From: Rhodospirillales bacterium
Lineage (GTDB): Bacteria > Pseudomonadota > Alphaproteobacteria > Dongiales > Dongiaceae
Direction of reading: 5' to 3'
DNA: 64,000 nt
NCBI GenBank assembly: GCA_009885795.1
Contig: VFKA01000040.1
Span: 1 to 64,000, forward strand
Position 1 is the first letter of the stretch. Each line of letters starts with the position of its first letter. The notes under the pieces were generated by a model that was not told the DNA's origin, did not search any database, and worked only from the letters and a program-made list of their open reading frames with translations. Position numbers and translations under genes: made by a program. Shown here in pieces: positions 21,848-30,196 of the stretch.

Positions 21848-22030
21848 ATGGGAACCACCCGCAAGACGATCACCGTTACCGATCGGCAAGACGAATGGAT
21901 CAAGGCACGGATCGAAGCCGGAGGCTTCACCAACGACAGCGGGTATATCCGCGACTTGATCCGTCGCGATCAGGCACGCGGCGCGGAAAGCCGCGACCTT
22001 TCGACGCCACGCGGTTCAAGAAAAACATGA
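21848..22030 (+). pseudogene. frameshifted ParD-type antitoxin gene, with possible ParE remnant after it
   Basis: The first 45 or so residues (MGTTRKTITVTDRQDEWIKARIEAGGFTNDSGYIRDLIRRDQ) are a good ParD/CopG ribbon-helix-helix N-terminus. A normal ParD tail of the type PRPFDxxxFKxxM is encoded only one frame over, from about 21985, so the gene appears frameshifted and slightly deleted. From 22032 another frame reads REGYRRGSVGRHVIP, which resembles the C-terminal GYRRxxVGxHVIFY segment of ParE toxins, but the rest of a toxin gene is missing. The 60-residue product may still be made. The assignment of the C-terminal pieces is by eye. Confidence 0.55.
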
Positions 22031-22116
22031 CCGCGAAGGCTACCGCCGCGGCAGCGTCGGGCGGCATGTGATACCAACGGCCGCAAGTGCCGACTCATGC
22101 GACGCGCCGACGCGCT

Positions 22117-22156
22117 TCCCCTCACCCCGACCCTCTCCCGCAAGGGGAGAAGGGGA
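22117..22156. repeat. intergenic repeat of the CCCTCACCCC...GGGGAGA type (family C)
   Basis: CCCTCACCCCGACCCTCTCCC-GCAA-GGGGAGAAGGGG forms a hairpin between the parD remnant and the DUF3501 gene, both of which end here. A longer copy of the same family is at 45159-45277. It could terminate both convergent transcripts. Confidence 0.55.
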
Positions 22157-22183
22157 AACTGCCGGGCCTTGCCGAAGCGGTCT

Positions 22184-22768
22184 TCAGTCGAAATCCTCGG
22201 CCAGCGCCTGGCGCATGTGTTCCGGCATGACCGCCATGTGCGCGTAGTTGGGGTGCGAGAAGCCGACCACGATCTCGACCCCGGGAGCGCGAAAGGCGGC
22301 GATCTCCCCGGCCGTAAAGGGAAAGCGGATGAATTGGACCGATGACGCCTTGCCGTCCTCGTTGGTACGGTCCTGGTCCGCTTCGGCAAGGCCCCGGATG
22401 GTATGCGAACCAACCTTTATGAAGGCGGTGTTCTCGATGCCGCCGGCGCGGCCGAGAAAAGACGCGCGGGTCTTGGGATCGTCGATCTCGAACATGATTG
22501 TCGCCACCAGCTCCCGCCCCTGGGGGATGAGCGGATTGTAGGCGGCAAGCTCGCCCTCGATCTGCTCCTCGCCGCCTTTTTCGATGTGCAGCATTTCCTG
22601 CACCTGAAGCCACATGCTGTCGTAGTTTTCGAAATAGAAGGTGGCGAAGGTCCCGACCTCCATGCGCCGGCGGCGCTTGCCGGCGATGATCGCCAGGCGC
22701 AATTCCTGGCGCCGGAGGGCGTAGTCCGGCCCGGACAAGAGATCGGCGCGCGCGATCGTCCGTGCCAT
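22184..22768 (-). CDS. DUF3501 family protein
   Basis: This 194-residue cytosolic protein matches the DUF3501 pattern: an N-terminal RRQELRLAIIAGKRRRRMEVGTFATFYFENYDSMWLQVQEML, then VATIMFEIDDPKTR and FSHPNYAHMAVMP near the end. Its function is unknown. It is the last gene of a three-gene minus-strand set with a CCG-domain Fe-S oxidoreductase (9-bp gap) and rubrerythrin. This association recurs in other genomes and suggests a shared role in peroxide or iron/redox defence. Confidence 0.9.
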   Translation of the reverse strand: MARTIARADLLSGPDYALRRQELRLAIIAGKRRRRMEVGTFATFYFENYDSMWLQVQEMLHIEKGGEEQIEGELAAYNPLIPQGRELVATIMFEIDDPKTRASFLGRAGGIENTAFIKVGSHTIRGLAEADQDRTNEDGKASSVQFIRFPFTAGEIAAFRAPGVEIVVGFSHPNYAHMAVMPEHMRQALAEDFD

Positions 22769-22777
22769 CCTTCCCCC

Positions 22778-24112
22778 TCAAAGCCCGTAGGACCGAGCCA
22801 GCAGCTCGATCGGATGAGCCGACTGCCGCGCCGGACCAACCTTCCCCAGCCGTTCCATCCCTTGCGCGATATGGAGGGTGGCCAGCGGACACTCGGACGC
22901 GATGAACGCCTTGCCGGCGTCATGCGCCTGGCGGGCGACGGGCTTTCCCACCTTGAGCGCGACGGGGAAGTTCGCCTTCTTGACGCCCCACGAGCCGCCA
23001 TGGCCCGAGCAGCGCTCGATGACGGCGATGTCGGCGCCGGGGATGAGGCGCAACATTTCGGCCCCCTTCTGGCCCATGTTCTGGGCGCGGGCGTGGCAGG
23101 CGATGTGAAGAGCGACACCGCCTTTCAACGGCTCGAGGCCCGGCGCGATGCCGTCGCGCTTGGCAATGTCGACGACATACTCGCTGAGGTCGTAGGTGGC
23201 GCCGGCCAAGCGCTTGACGCCGGAATCATCGGGCAGAATGAGCGGCCATTCGAATTTCAGCATCAGCGCGCAGGAGGGAACCAGCGCGATGACATCGTAG
23301 CCCTTGTCGATCCAGGGGATCAGCGCCGACGCGGCAATTCGCGCCTTCGTTGCCACGCCGGCGATGTCGCCCTGCTCCAACTGGGGCATGCCGCAGCAGG
23401 TGGGATAGACGATCTCGCATTCGACGCCGTTCTTGGCGAGCACGGCATGGGCGGCCTCGCCGATTCCGGGCTCGTTGTAGTTGGCGTAACAGGTGGCGAA
23501 CAACACCGCCTTGCGCCCGAAGGCTGGAGCGTCGCGGTTGACGGAAGGCGGCTTCGCCCTGGCGCGGGCCGCGAACGCGCGGCCATGAAAGCGCGGCAAG
23601 GCGGCCTCGCGGTGGATTCCGGCCACTCGCTCCAGCAATCGCCTGGTCAGCCGGTTCCTGGTATGGCCGGCCCAATTGGCGAGCCGCGCCACTCTGCCGG
23701 CCCACCGGCCGTTGCGGTCGGTCTTGGCGATCTCGCGATCGACCGCGGGAATCCCGTCGCGGCGAAATTCGGCGGCGCGATAGCGCAACATGAGATGGGG
23801 AAAGTCCAAGTTGAATTCGTGCGGCGGCACATAGGGACACTTGGTCATGAAGCACATGTCGCAGAGCGTGCAGGCATCGACGACCGGCTTGAAGCCGTCG
23901 CTGGCGACGCGGTCGAGCTCGCCCGTCGGCGAGGCGTCGATCAGGTCGAACAGACGCGGGAAACTATCGCAAAGATTGAAGCAGCGCCGGCAGCCATGGC
24001 AGATGTCGAAGACGCGGCGCATTTCCGCGTCGAGCTTCGCTTCGTCGTGGAAATCCTCGTCCCGCCAGGCGAGCGCATGGCGGGTCGGGGCTTCGAGGCT
24101 GCCTTCACGCAT
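22778..24112 (-). CDS. (Fe-S)-binding oxidoreductase with CCG domains, GlpC/heterodisulfide-reductase type
   Basis: The 444 residues contain two 4Fe-4S-type motifs near the N-terminus (CHGCRRCFNLCDSFP and CTLCDMCFMTKCPYVPP). Two cysteine-rich CCG domains follow (CYANYNEPGI ... YPTCCGMPQLEQGD and IACHARAQNMGQKG ... ERCSGHGGSWG). This is the GlpC / HdrB-D layout used to pass electrons through Fe-S clusters to a thiol, quinone or partner protein. The second CCG domain reads CSGHGG rather than CCG, a known variant. The partner is likely rubrerythrin or the DUF3501 protein in the same operon. The electron donor is unknown. Confidence 0.93.
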   Translation of the reverse strand: MREGSLEAPTRHALAWRDEDFHDEAKLDAEMRRVFDICHGCRRCFNLCDSFPRLFDLIDASPTGELDRVASDGFKPVVDACTLCDMCFMTKCPYVPPHEFNLDFPHLMLRYRAAEFRRDGIPAVDREIAKTDRNGRWAGRVARLANWAGHTRNRLTRRLLERVAGIHREAALPRFHGRAFAARARAKPPSVNRDAPAFGRKAVLFATCYANYNEPGIGEAAHAVLAKNGVECEIVYPTCCGMPQLEQGDIAGVATKARIAASALIPWIDKGYDVIALVPSCALMLKFEWPLILPDDSGVKRLAGATYDLSEYVVDIAKRDGIAPGLEPLKGGVALHIACHARAQNMGQKGAEMLRLIPGADIAVIERCSGHGGSWGVKKANFPVALKVGKPVARQAHDAGKAFIASECPLATLHIAQGMERLGKVGPARQSAHPIELLARSYGL

Positions 24113-24213
24113 CGATCGTACCCGACATGGTGAACAGGGCGTAACGCAGCCAGTTCGTTTCGGATGGAGAATACTCTAGCAAGTTGCCGAGAGCCGCCTA
24201 ACGACCGCGCCAG

Positions 24214-24273
24214 CCTCACCCTTCGACAGGCTCAGGGTGAGGCCCTCATGTTGAACCTGTCGAAACATGAGGG
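24214..24273. repeat. double-hairpin intergenic repeat
   Basis: Two adjacent palindromes lie between rubrerythrin and the Fe-S oxidoreductase gene. The first is CCTCACCCT-N11-AGGGTGAGG (24214-24242) and the second CCCTCATGTT-N11-AACATGAGGG (24243-24273). The first contains CTTCGACAGGCTCAGGGTGAGG, related to family B at 21085-21220. Located inside an operon, it could tune the ratio of the two mRNAs. Confidence 0.7.
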
Positions 24274-24285
24274 CCGTTGTCGCCA

Positions 24286-24705
24286 TTACGTCAGCGTGTC
24301 GAGCGCCTTTTGGAAACGGCCGGCATGCGACTTCTCGGCCTTCGCCAGGGTTTCGAACCAGTCGGCGACTTCCTCGAATCCCTCCTGGCGGGCGGTGCGC
24401 GCCATGCCGGGATACATGTCGGTGTATTCGTGCGTCTCGCCGGCGATGGCCGCGGCGAGATTCTTGCGCGTGTTGCCGATCGGCTTGCCGGTGGCCGGGT
24501 CGCCCACTTCCTCGAGAAACTCGAGATGGCCATGGGCGTGACCGGTCTCGCCCTCCGCGGTCGAACGGAACACGGCCGAGACGTCGTTGTAGCCTTCGAC
24601 GTCGGCCTTCTGGGCGAAATAGAGATAGCGGCGGTTCGCCTGGCTTTCGCCGGCGAAGGCGTCCTTCAGGTTCTGCCAGGTCTTGCTACCATTGAGTGAC
24701 GGCAT
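24286..24705 (-). CDS. rubrerythrin (ferritin-like diiron domain only)
   Basis: This 139-residue four-helix diiron protein has the ligand motifs in [72 protein letters not shown]. The C-terminal rubredoxin domain of classical rubrerythrin is missing, so electrons for H2O2 reduction must come from a separate protein. The Fe-S oxidoreductase encoded next is a candidate. It heads the operon and has its own promoter with an Irr-box-like site (24791-24807) upstream. Confidence 0.93.
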   Translation of the reverse strand: MPSLNGSKTWQNLKDAFAGESQANRRYLYFAQKADVEGYNDVSAVFRSTAEGETGHAHGHLEFLEEVGDPATGKPIGNTRKNLAAAIAGETHEYTDMYPGMARTARQEGFEEVADWFETLAKAEKSHAGRFQKALDTLT

Positions 24706-24764
24706 GGTCTTGGTCTCCCTTCCTCGATGCCGGGCATCCGACGGCCCGGTCTTGCTCTTTATGC

Positions 24765-24787
24765 GCTTTCGCGCGGTTCTTTGTCAA
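24765..24787 (-). promoter_or_regulatory. probable promoter of the rubrerythrin operon
   Basis: On the minus strand a perfect -35 hexamer TTGACA (24782-24787) is followed by AAGAACCGCGCGAAAGC and a weak -10 region (GCATAA or CATAAA, near 24763-24769). It lies about 60-80 bp upstream of the rubrerythrin ATG. The Irr-box-like sequence starts 3 bp upstream of the -35. Confidence 0.5.
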
Positions 24788-24790
24788 CAC

Positions 24791-24807
24791 TTTAGAATAA
24801 ATACAAA
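24791..24807. promoter_or_regulatory. Irr box (iron control element)-like sequence
   Basis: TTTAGAATAAATACAAA matches 14 of 17 positions of the iron control element recalled from rhizobial Irr work (TTTAGAATAATTCTAAA). The left half is perfect and the right half degenerate. It lies between irr and rubrerythrin, against the -35 of the rubrerythrin promoter, where bound Irr would affect transcription. The consensus is from memory and no search was run. Confidence 0.5.
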
Positions 24808-24835
24808 AAACATAATAAAGATAACAACCTGAACG

Positions 24836-25255
24836 CTAATCCTTGTCGGAACCGACCCGAACGACGACGTCGACGCGCCTTACGCGGGTGCCTGCCGGCG
24901 GTTCGGGCAGGGCGGAGAGGATGACGCGCTCGGCCGGGATGTCCTCGAGCCTGGCATGGTCCTCGAAGTAGAAGTGGTGATGATCGGCCATGTTGGTATC
25001 GAAATAGGAGCGGCCGGGCTCGACCACCACCTCGCGCAGCAGGCTAAGCCGATTGAGCTGATGGAGGGTGTTGTAGACCGTGGCCAGCGACACCCGCACA
25101 TTGGCGGCCAGCGCCTCGCCGTGCAGCTGTTCGGCGCTGACATGACGGTGGCCGCGCCCGAAGAGGATGCGCGTCAACGCCAGACGCTGGCGCGTCGGGC
25201 GAAGCTTCGCCTGCTTCAGGATGTCGAGCGCGGGCGTGAACGGGCGAGCGGTCAT
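24836..25255 (-). CDS. irr: Irr-type iron response regulator (Fur family)
   Basis: This 139-residue Fur-family repressor has a winged-helix N-terminus (LRPTRQRLALTRILF ... HVSAEQLHGEA ... VSLATVYNTLHQL). The HHHFYFED segment is that of Irr rather than Fur, where HHDH is usual. Irr represses or activates iron- and heme-linked genes when heme is scarce. The GCPW heme-regulatory motif of the Bradyrhizobium protein is absent, as in most Irr proteins. ATG 25255 is used; a frame from TTG 25306 adds 17 residues without a ribosome site. It sits directly upstream of the rubrerythrin operon. Confidence 0.9.
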   Translation of the reverse strand: MTARPFTPALDILKQAKLRPTRQRLALTRILFGRGHRHVSAEQLHGEALAANVRVSLATVYNTLHQLNRLSLLREVVVEPGRSYFDTNMADHHHFYFEDHARLEDIPAERVILSALPEPPAGTRVRRVDVVVRVGSDKD

Positions 25256-25356
25256 GATGAACGATACATGGGATCGTGGCTGGGTATTTCTAAGTAGCGG
25301 CGGCAAAGAACATTGTCCACGACGGGCAAGGAACGGTCAACGGGTCGGGCGACCCC

Positions 25357-26757
25357 TCAGGATCCCGTCTGCAACCGCTCGACGAGCTGGCTCACGGTCG
25401 GAACGAAATTGTTGGAGTAGAAGGGATCGGTCTTGAAGCGGAAGGCGTTGTGGCCGGCGAACATCAACTGGTACTGGATGTCGTCGGAATGGCTGATGGT
25501 CTGCAGCGTCTTCTGGATGCAGTAGGAGCGCGGATCGGCCTTCTTGCCGGTGGTCGCGGCGTCGTTCTGCGCCCAGTTCGAGAAGCGGCACTCCGACAGG
25601 CATCCCATGCAATTGATCTGGTCGGTGAGGATCTGGTCCTGGTCGGCCGGGGTGACGAAGATCAGCGTCGAATCGGGCGTTCGCATGGCCGAATCGAAGC
25701 CTTGGCGCATCCATTCCTCGGCCCGCAGGCGGTCGGCGGCGGTCACATAGACGAGGCGCCCGCGCGCCCCCACCGGCAGCGGCCAATCGTGTTCGCCCAC
25801 GCGCTCGCTCGAAAAGGCGATCTGGCGCTCCGAGCGCTGGCGCAGATCGGTCAGGAAGGGATTGATCACCGCCGAGGAATAAAATCCAGTCGGCGAGTAG
25901 CGGTTGAGATGCACGTCGCCTTCGTCCAGCGTCAACAGGCGCGATTTCCAGGCATCCGAGATCGGGCTTTCCTTGGTCAGCAACGGCCTTGTGCCGAACT
26001 GGAAGGCGATCGGCCCCAGATCGGGATTGTCGATCCAGTCCGTCCATTCCTTGAGGCACCACACGCCGCCGGCCATGAAGATCGGCGTATCGCCAAGGCC
26101 GCATTCGCCGCTCATCAGCCGGCGAAGCTCGAGCACGCGCGGCATCGGCGGCCCGGGCTTCAACGGGTCTTCGCTGTTCGACAGCCCGTTATGGCCGCCG
26201 GCAAGCCAGGGGTCCTCGTAGACGACACCGCCCAGCCAGTCGCGAAAGCGGTGATAGGCCCGCTTCCAGAGGGCGCGGAAGGCCCGGGCCGACGACACGA
26301 TCGGATAATAGTAGACACCGTAGGAGGCGCAGATTTCCGCGATCTTGTAGGGCATGCCGGCGCCGCAGGTGACGCCGTGGATGAGGCCGCGCGCGCCTTC
26401 GAGGACGCCGTGGAGCACGCGCTCGGACGCCGCCATCTCCCAGAGCACGTTCATGTGGATGGGGCCCTTGCCGCCGGCCAACTGATGGGCGATGCGGGCC
26501 TGGTGAATGCCGCCCTGGATGGCGAACTGCACGAGCTCTTCATGCCGCTCTCGCCTTGTGCGACCCTTGTAAACCTGCGGGATGAGCCTGCCGTTCTCGT
26601 CATAGGAATCGGCGTTGACGCCGGAGAACGTGCCGACGGCGCCCGAGCGCGACCAGGCGCCCGAGCTTTCGCCATTGGAGATCGAGATGCCCTTGCCGCC
26701 TTCGACCAGCGGCAGCACGTCGAACCCGGAAATACGAAGCGTTTTCAGTGGTTGCAA
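25357..26757 (-). CDS. nitronate monooxygenase-like FMN protein with C-terminal cysteine cluster
   Basis: This 466-residue TIM-barrel flavoprotein belongs to the 2-nitropropane dioxygenase/enoyl reductase family. It has GGKGISISNGESSGAW at the N-terminus, THG-type segment LIHGVTCGAGMPYKIAE, and TPIFMAGGVWCLKEW followed by IAFQFGTRPLLT for FMN phosphate. It is about 100 residues longer than usual, and its C-terminal part has Cys383-x2-Cys386-x3-Cys390-x22-Cys413 (CMGCLSEC ... SYC), which suggests a bound Fe-S cluster. No ATG is near the start of homology. TTG 26757 is proposed because the promoter at 26784-26812 would begin transcription about 20 bases before it. The natural substrate is unknown. 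Confidence 0.82.
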   Translation of the reverse strand: MQPLKTLRISGFDVLPLVEGGKGISISNGESSGAWSRSGAVGTFSGVNADSYDENGRLIPQVYKGRTRRERHEELVQFAIQGGIHQARIAHQLAGGKGPIHMNVLWEMAASERVLHGVLEGARGLIHGVTCGAGMPYKIAEICASYGVYYYPIVSSARAFRALWKRAYHRFRDWLGGVVYEDPWLAGGHNGLSNSEDPLKPGPPMPRVLELRRLMSGECGLGDTPIFMAGGVWCLKEWTDWIDNPDLGPIAFQFGTRPLLTKESPISDAWKSRLLTLDEGDVHLNRYSPTGFYSSAVINPFLTDLRQRSERQIAFSSERVGEHDWPLPVGARGRLVYVTAADRLRAEEWMRQGFDSAMRTPDSTLIFVTPADQDQILTDQINCMGCLSECRFSNWAQNDAATTGKKADPRSYCIQKTLQTISHSDDIQYQLMFAGHNAFRFKTDPFYSNNFVPTVSQLVERLQTGS

Positions 26758-26783
26758 GGCTGGTTCCCGATGGTCCGATAGGG

Positions 26784-26812
26784 AATATAGACCCGCCCGC
26801 GCAAGACTCCAA
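26784..26812 (-). promoter_or_regulatory. sigma-70-type promoter of the nitronate monooxygenase-like gene
   Basis: Minus strand: -35 TTGGAG (26807-26812), 17-base spacer, -10 TATATT (26784-26789). Expected transcription start is near 26777, leaving a leader of about 20 bases before the TTG at 26757. Confidence 0.55.
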
Positions 26813-26842
26813 CCCGGACGAACCGGCGGCAAGGTCGAGGCC

Positions 26843-27586
26843 CTATCGACCCGTTGACAAGAGGTCCGGCCGGTCGGTGACGACGGCCCCGACCCCCCAG
26901 CGCCAAAGGGTGGCCGCGCGCCTCGGATCGTTGACGGTAAAGACGCCGAGCGCGAACCCCGCCTTGCGGATGGCGCCGGCCCAGGCGCGGGTCATGAAAC
27001 GGTCGGCGCAGATCACCCAGCCGCAATCGAGGTCGCGCGCCGCCGCCGCCCAATCGTCCGGATGCTCCCAGACGTTGAGGCCGCGCGGCAGGCGCGGCGC
27101 GGCGCCGCGCGCGGCCGCGAGGGCAAGGCGCGAGAAGCTGGTCATGAGCGGCTTGCGCCGGCGCGCCGGCCAGCACCGCGTCACCTCGGCCACGACCGCG
27201 AGCGCGGTCTCGACCTCGCGCCCCGCGCTCGGCTTGATTTCGATGTCGCACTGGAGATCATGGGCGCGGGCGAGGTCGAGCGCCTGGGCGAGGGTCGGCA
27301 CGCGCGAGGCCCGCCAATCGGGCCCGAACCAACCCCCGGCATCGAGCTTGCGGATCGCGCGCCAGGGCGCCGCCGCCACGGGGCCGCGACCATCGGTCGT
27401 CCGATCGAGCATGTCGTCATGGATCAAGACGCAGACGCCGTCGGCGCTGAGCTTCGCGTCGAACTCAACGGCGCGCGCGCCAAGACGCGCCGCCGCCGCC
27501 AGGCCCTCGAGGGTATTCTCCGGTGCCAGCCCCGCGGCGCCGCGATGGCCGACGATTCGGGGCAGCCACCCGGCGCGATCGTTCAA
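26843..27586 (-). CDS. ugpQ: glycerophosphodiester phosphodiesterase
   Basis: GDPD enzymes split glycerophosphodiesters into glycerol-3-phosphate and an alcohol. This 247-residue protein has the catalytic [15 protein letters not shown], the metal-binding [26 protein letters not shown], and DIEIKP later. It has no signal peptide, so it is cytosolic, as UgpQ is. It starts at TTG 27586 within a 4-bp overlap with the pnp stop (TTGA), so its translation is coupled to pnp. Confidence 0.92.
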   Translation of the reverse strand: MNDRAGWLPRIVGHRGAAGLAPENTLEGLAAAARLGARAVEFDAKLSADGVCVLIHDDMLDRTTDGRGPVAAAPWRAIRKLDAGGWFGPDWRASRVPTLAQALDLARAHDLQCDIEIKPSAGREVETALAVVAEVTRCWPARRRKPLMTSFSRLALAAARGAAPRLPRGLNVWEHPDDWAAAARDLDCGWVICADRFMTRAWAGAIRKAGFALGVFTVNDPRRAATLWRWGVGAVVTDRPDLLSTGR

Positions 27587-29703
27587 GCGACGTCCGCTTG
27601 TTTCGTCAGGTCTTCGCCGGACTTCTGGTCGACGGCTTTCATGCTGAGCTTCACCTTGCCGCGGTCGTCCATGCCCAGCACCTTGACCCGAACCGCGTCG
27701 CCGACCTTGACCACGTCGCCGGTCTGTTTCACCCGTTGGGGGCTAAGTTCGCTGATATGGACCAGGCCGTCGCGGCTGCCGAGAAAGTTCACGAACGCGC
27801 CGAACTCCATGATCTTCACGACCTTGCCGGAATAGATCACGCCGATTTCCGGCTCGGCGACGATGCCGCGGATCCAATCGATGGCGGCCTGGGCGGCGGT
27901 GGCATCGACCGCGGCCACCTTGATGGTGCCGTCGTCCTCGATGTCGATCTTGGCGCCGGTGGTCTCGGTGATCTCGCGGATCACCTTGCCGCCGGTGCCG
28001 ATCACTTCGCGGATTTTGTCCTTGGGGATGGTGATGACCGTGATTCGAGGCGCGTTGTTGGAGACCGAATCGCGCGAGGTCGACAGCGCCTTCTCCATTT
28101 CGCCGAGGATATGGAGGCGCCCTTCGCGCGCCTGGTCGAGCGCGATGCGCATGATCTCGGGCGTGATCGAGGTGATTTTGATGTCCATCTGCAAGGCAGT
28201 GATGCCTTCGACCGTGCCGGCGACCTTGAAGTCCATGTCGCCCAGATGGTCCTCGTCGCCGATGATGTCGGAGAGAACCGCGAAGCCGTCGTCTTCCTTG
28301 ATGAGGCCCATGGCGATGCCGGCGCAGGGGCGCTTCAGCGGCACGCCCGCGTCCATCAGCGCCAGCGAAGTGCCGCAGACGGTGGCCATGGAAGAGGAGC
28401 CGTTCGATTCGGTGATCTCGGAAACGACGCGCAAGGTGTAGGGGAAGTCCTCTTTCCTAGGCAGCAGCGGACGGATCGAGCGCCAGGCGAGCTTGCCATG
28501 GCCGATCTCTCGGCGCCCCGGCGAGCCCATGCGCCGGACCTCGCCCACGGAGTAGGGCGGGAAGTTGTAATGGAGCATGAAGTGCTCGCGGAATTCGCCT
28601 TCGAGCGCGTCGATGATCTGCTCGTCCTGGCCGGTGCCCAACGTGGCGACGACAAGGGCCTGGGTCTCGCCCCGGGTGAAGAGCGCCGAGCCATGCGTGC
28701 GCGCCAGCACGCCCACTTCGGAAACGATCGGACGGACGGTTTTGGTGTCGCGCCCGTCGATCCGCCGGCCGGTCTCGAGCGCGGCGCGGCGCATGACCTT
28801 GCTTTCGAGATCCTTGAACAGGCGCCCCAACAGCTCGGGCGCGTGTTCGTCGCCGGCCACGGCCTCGATCGCCGCCAGCCGCACGGCGGCAACCTTTTCC
28901 TGGCGAACCTGCTTGCGCGTTTCCTGGTAGGCGATCTTGAGATCGCTCTCGGCATGGGCGTGGAGCCGCGCGGCGGCCGCTTCTTCCGTCGGTCCCGGCC
29001 GGGGCACCGGCCAGGGATCCTTGGCGCATTTCTCGGCGAGCGCGATGATCGCGTTCACCACGTCGCGAGCCGAGTCATGGCCGAAGGCGACGGCGCCCAG
29101 CATGATTTCCTCGCTGAGTTCGTGGGCTTCCGATTCCACCATCAGCACGCCGCCGGCGGTCCCGGCCACGATGAGGTCGAGCTTGCTTTGGGCCATGTCG
29201 CCCTGCAGCGGATTGAGCACGTATTTACCGTCGATGTAGCCGACGCGCGCGGCGCCGATCGGCCCCTCGAAGGGGATGCCGGAAATGGTCAGCGCCGCCG
29301 ACGCGCCGATCAGGGCAACGATATCCGGATCGTTTTCGAGATCGTGCGACAGCGTGGTGCAGATGACCTGGGTTTCGTTGCGATAGCCGTCGGCGAACAG
29401 CGGCCGGATCGGGCGGTCGATGAGGCGGGAGGTGAGAACCTCCTTCTCGGTCGGCCGGCCCTCGCGCTTGAAGAAACCGCCGGGAATCTTGCCGGCCGCG
29501 AAGGTCTTTTCCTGGTAGTTGACGGTCAGTGGAAAGAAGTCGATGTCGGGACGGGCCTTGCGCGCGGCGGTCGCGGTACAGAGAACCGCTGTATCGCCAT
29601 AGGTCGCGAGTACGGCGCCGTCGGCCTGGCGCGCCATGCGCCCGGTCTCGAGTACGAGCTTGCGCCCGCCCCATTGGATTTCCTGACGGTGAATCTTGAA
29701 CAT
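27583..29703 (-). CDS. pnp: polyribonucleotide nucleotidyltransferase (PNPase)
   Basis: This is the phosphorolytic 3'-5' exoribonuclease of the degradosome. The 706 residues hold two RNase PH domains ([30 protein letters not shown]... and [18 protein letters not shown]-type segment in the second), a helical linker, KH ([27 protein letters not shown]) and S1 ([34 protein letters not shown]). It lies 207 bp downstream of rpsO, the standard order. That leader has no obvious gene and may be the site of PNPase autocontrol known from enterobacteria. Confidence 0.98.
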   Translation of the reverse strand: MFKIHRQEIQWGGRKLVLETGRMARQADGAVLATYGDTAVLCTATAARKARPDIDFFPLTVNYQEKTFAAGKIPGGFFKREGRPTEKEVLTSRLIDRPIRPLFADGYRNETQVICTTLSHDLENDPDIVALIGASAALTISGIPFEGPIGAARVGYIDGKYVLNPLQGDMAQSKLDLIVAGTAGGVLMVESEAHELSEEIMLGAVAFGHDSARDVVNAIIALAEKCAKDPWPVPRPGPTEEAAAARLHAHAESDLKIAYQETRKQVRQEKVAAVRLAAIEAVAGDEHAPELLGRLFKDLESKVMRRAALETGRRIDGRDTKTVRPIVSEVGVLARTHGSALFTRGETQALVVATLGTGQDEQIIDALEGEFREHFMLHYNFPPYSVGEVRRMGSPGRREIGHGKLAWRSIRPLLPRKEDFPYTLRVVSEITESNGSSSMATVCGTSLALMDAGVPLKRPCAGIAMGLIKEDDGFAVLSDIIGDEDHLGDMDFKVAGTVEGITALQMDIKITSITPEIMRIALDQAREGRLHILGEMEKALSTSRDSVSNNAPRITVITIPKDKIREVIGTGGKVIREITETTGAKIDIEDDGTIKVAAVDATAAQAAIDWIRGIVAEPEIGVIYSGKVVKIMEFGAFVNFLGSRDGLVHISELSPQRVKQTGDVVKVGDAVRVKVLGMDDRGKVKLSMKAVDQKSGEDLTKQADVA

Positions 29704-29910
29704 GGAAGAGCGGTCCTTTCGGTCGTGGCCGGAATGGGTGCGACCGGACCCGCGAAAGCGTCGGCACTACCGCCGCTTGCGTCGGCCCGGCCTCGTGAAC
29801 GAACGCGCCCGTACCGGCCTGACGATGGCGCGCGCTCGAATGGATGAAACGTTGACGGCCGCCGGAGGCGTTCGATCACGTCGGGATCGCTCTTCGCCGG
29901 TTCGGCAAGA

Positions 29911-30180
29911 TTAGCGGCGCAACCCAAGGCGCTTGACCAGTTCCTGGTAACGTTCGTTGTTCTTGCGCTTCAGGTAGTCGAGAAGGCGCCGGCGTTGGCC
30001 GACGAGCACCAACAGCCCGCGCCGAGAACTGAAATCCTTCCCGTGCGTCTGCAGGTGATCGGTAAGGCCGCTGATGCGTTCGCTCAATAGCGCCACCTGG
30101 ACCTCGGGCGACCCGGTGTCCGCGGCGCCTTGGGCATACTCCTTGATGAGCGACTGTTTGCGCTCAACTGAAATCGACAT
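29911..30180 (-). CDS. rpsO: 30S ribosomal protein S15
   Basis: The product has 89 residues with the S15 signature [51 protein letters not shown]. It binds the central domain of 16S rRNA. Minus-strand order is truB-rpsO-pnp with 16 bp to truB. A clear AGGA-type ribosome site (GAAAGGATAAGG) precedes the ATG. Confidence 0.98.
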   Translation of the reverse strand: MSISVERKQSLIKEYAQGAADTGSPEVQVALLSERISGLTDHLQTHGKDFSSRRGLLVLVGQRRRLLDYLKRKNNERYQELVKRLGLRR

Positions 30181-30196
30181 CGACCTTATCCTTTCC

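Noticed and set aside
25284-25295. TTAGAA half-site upstream of irr as a second Irr box
   Set aside because: Only one half matches; the other half has no resemblance to the consensus.
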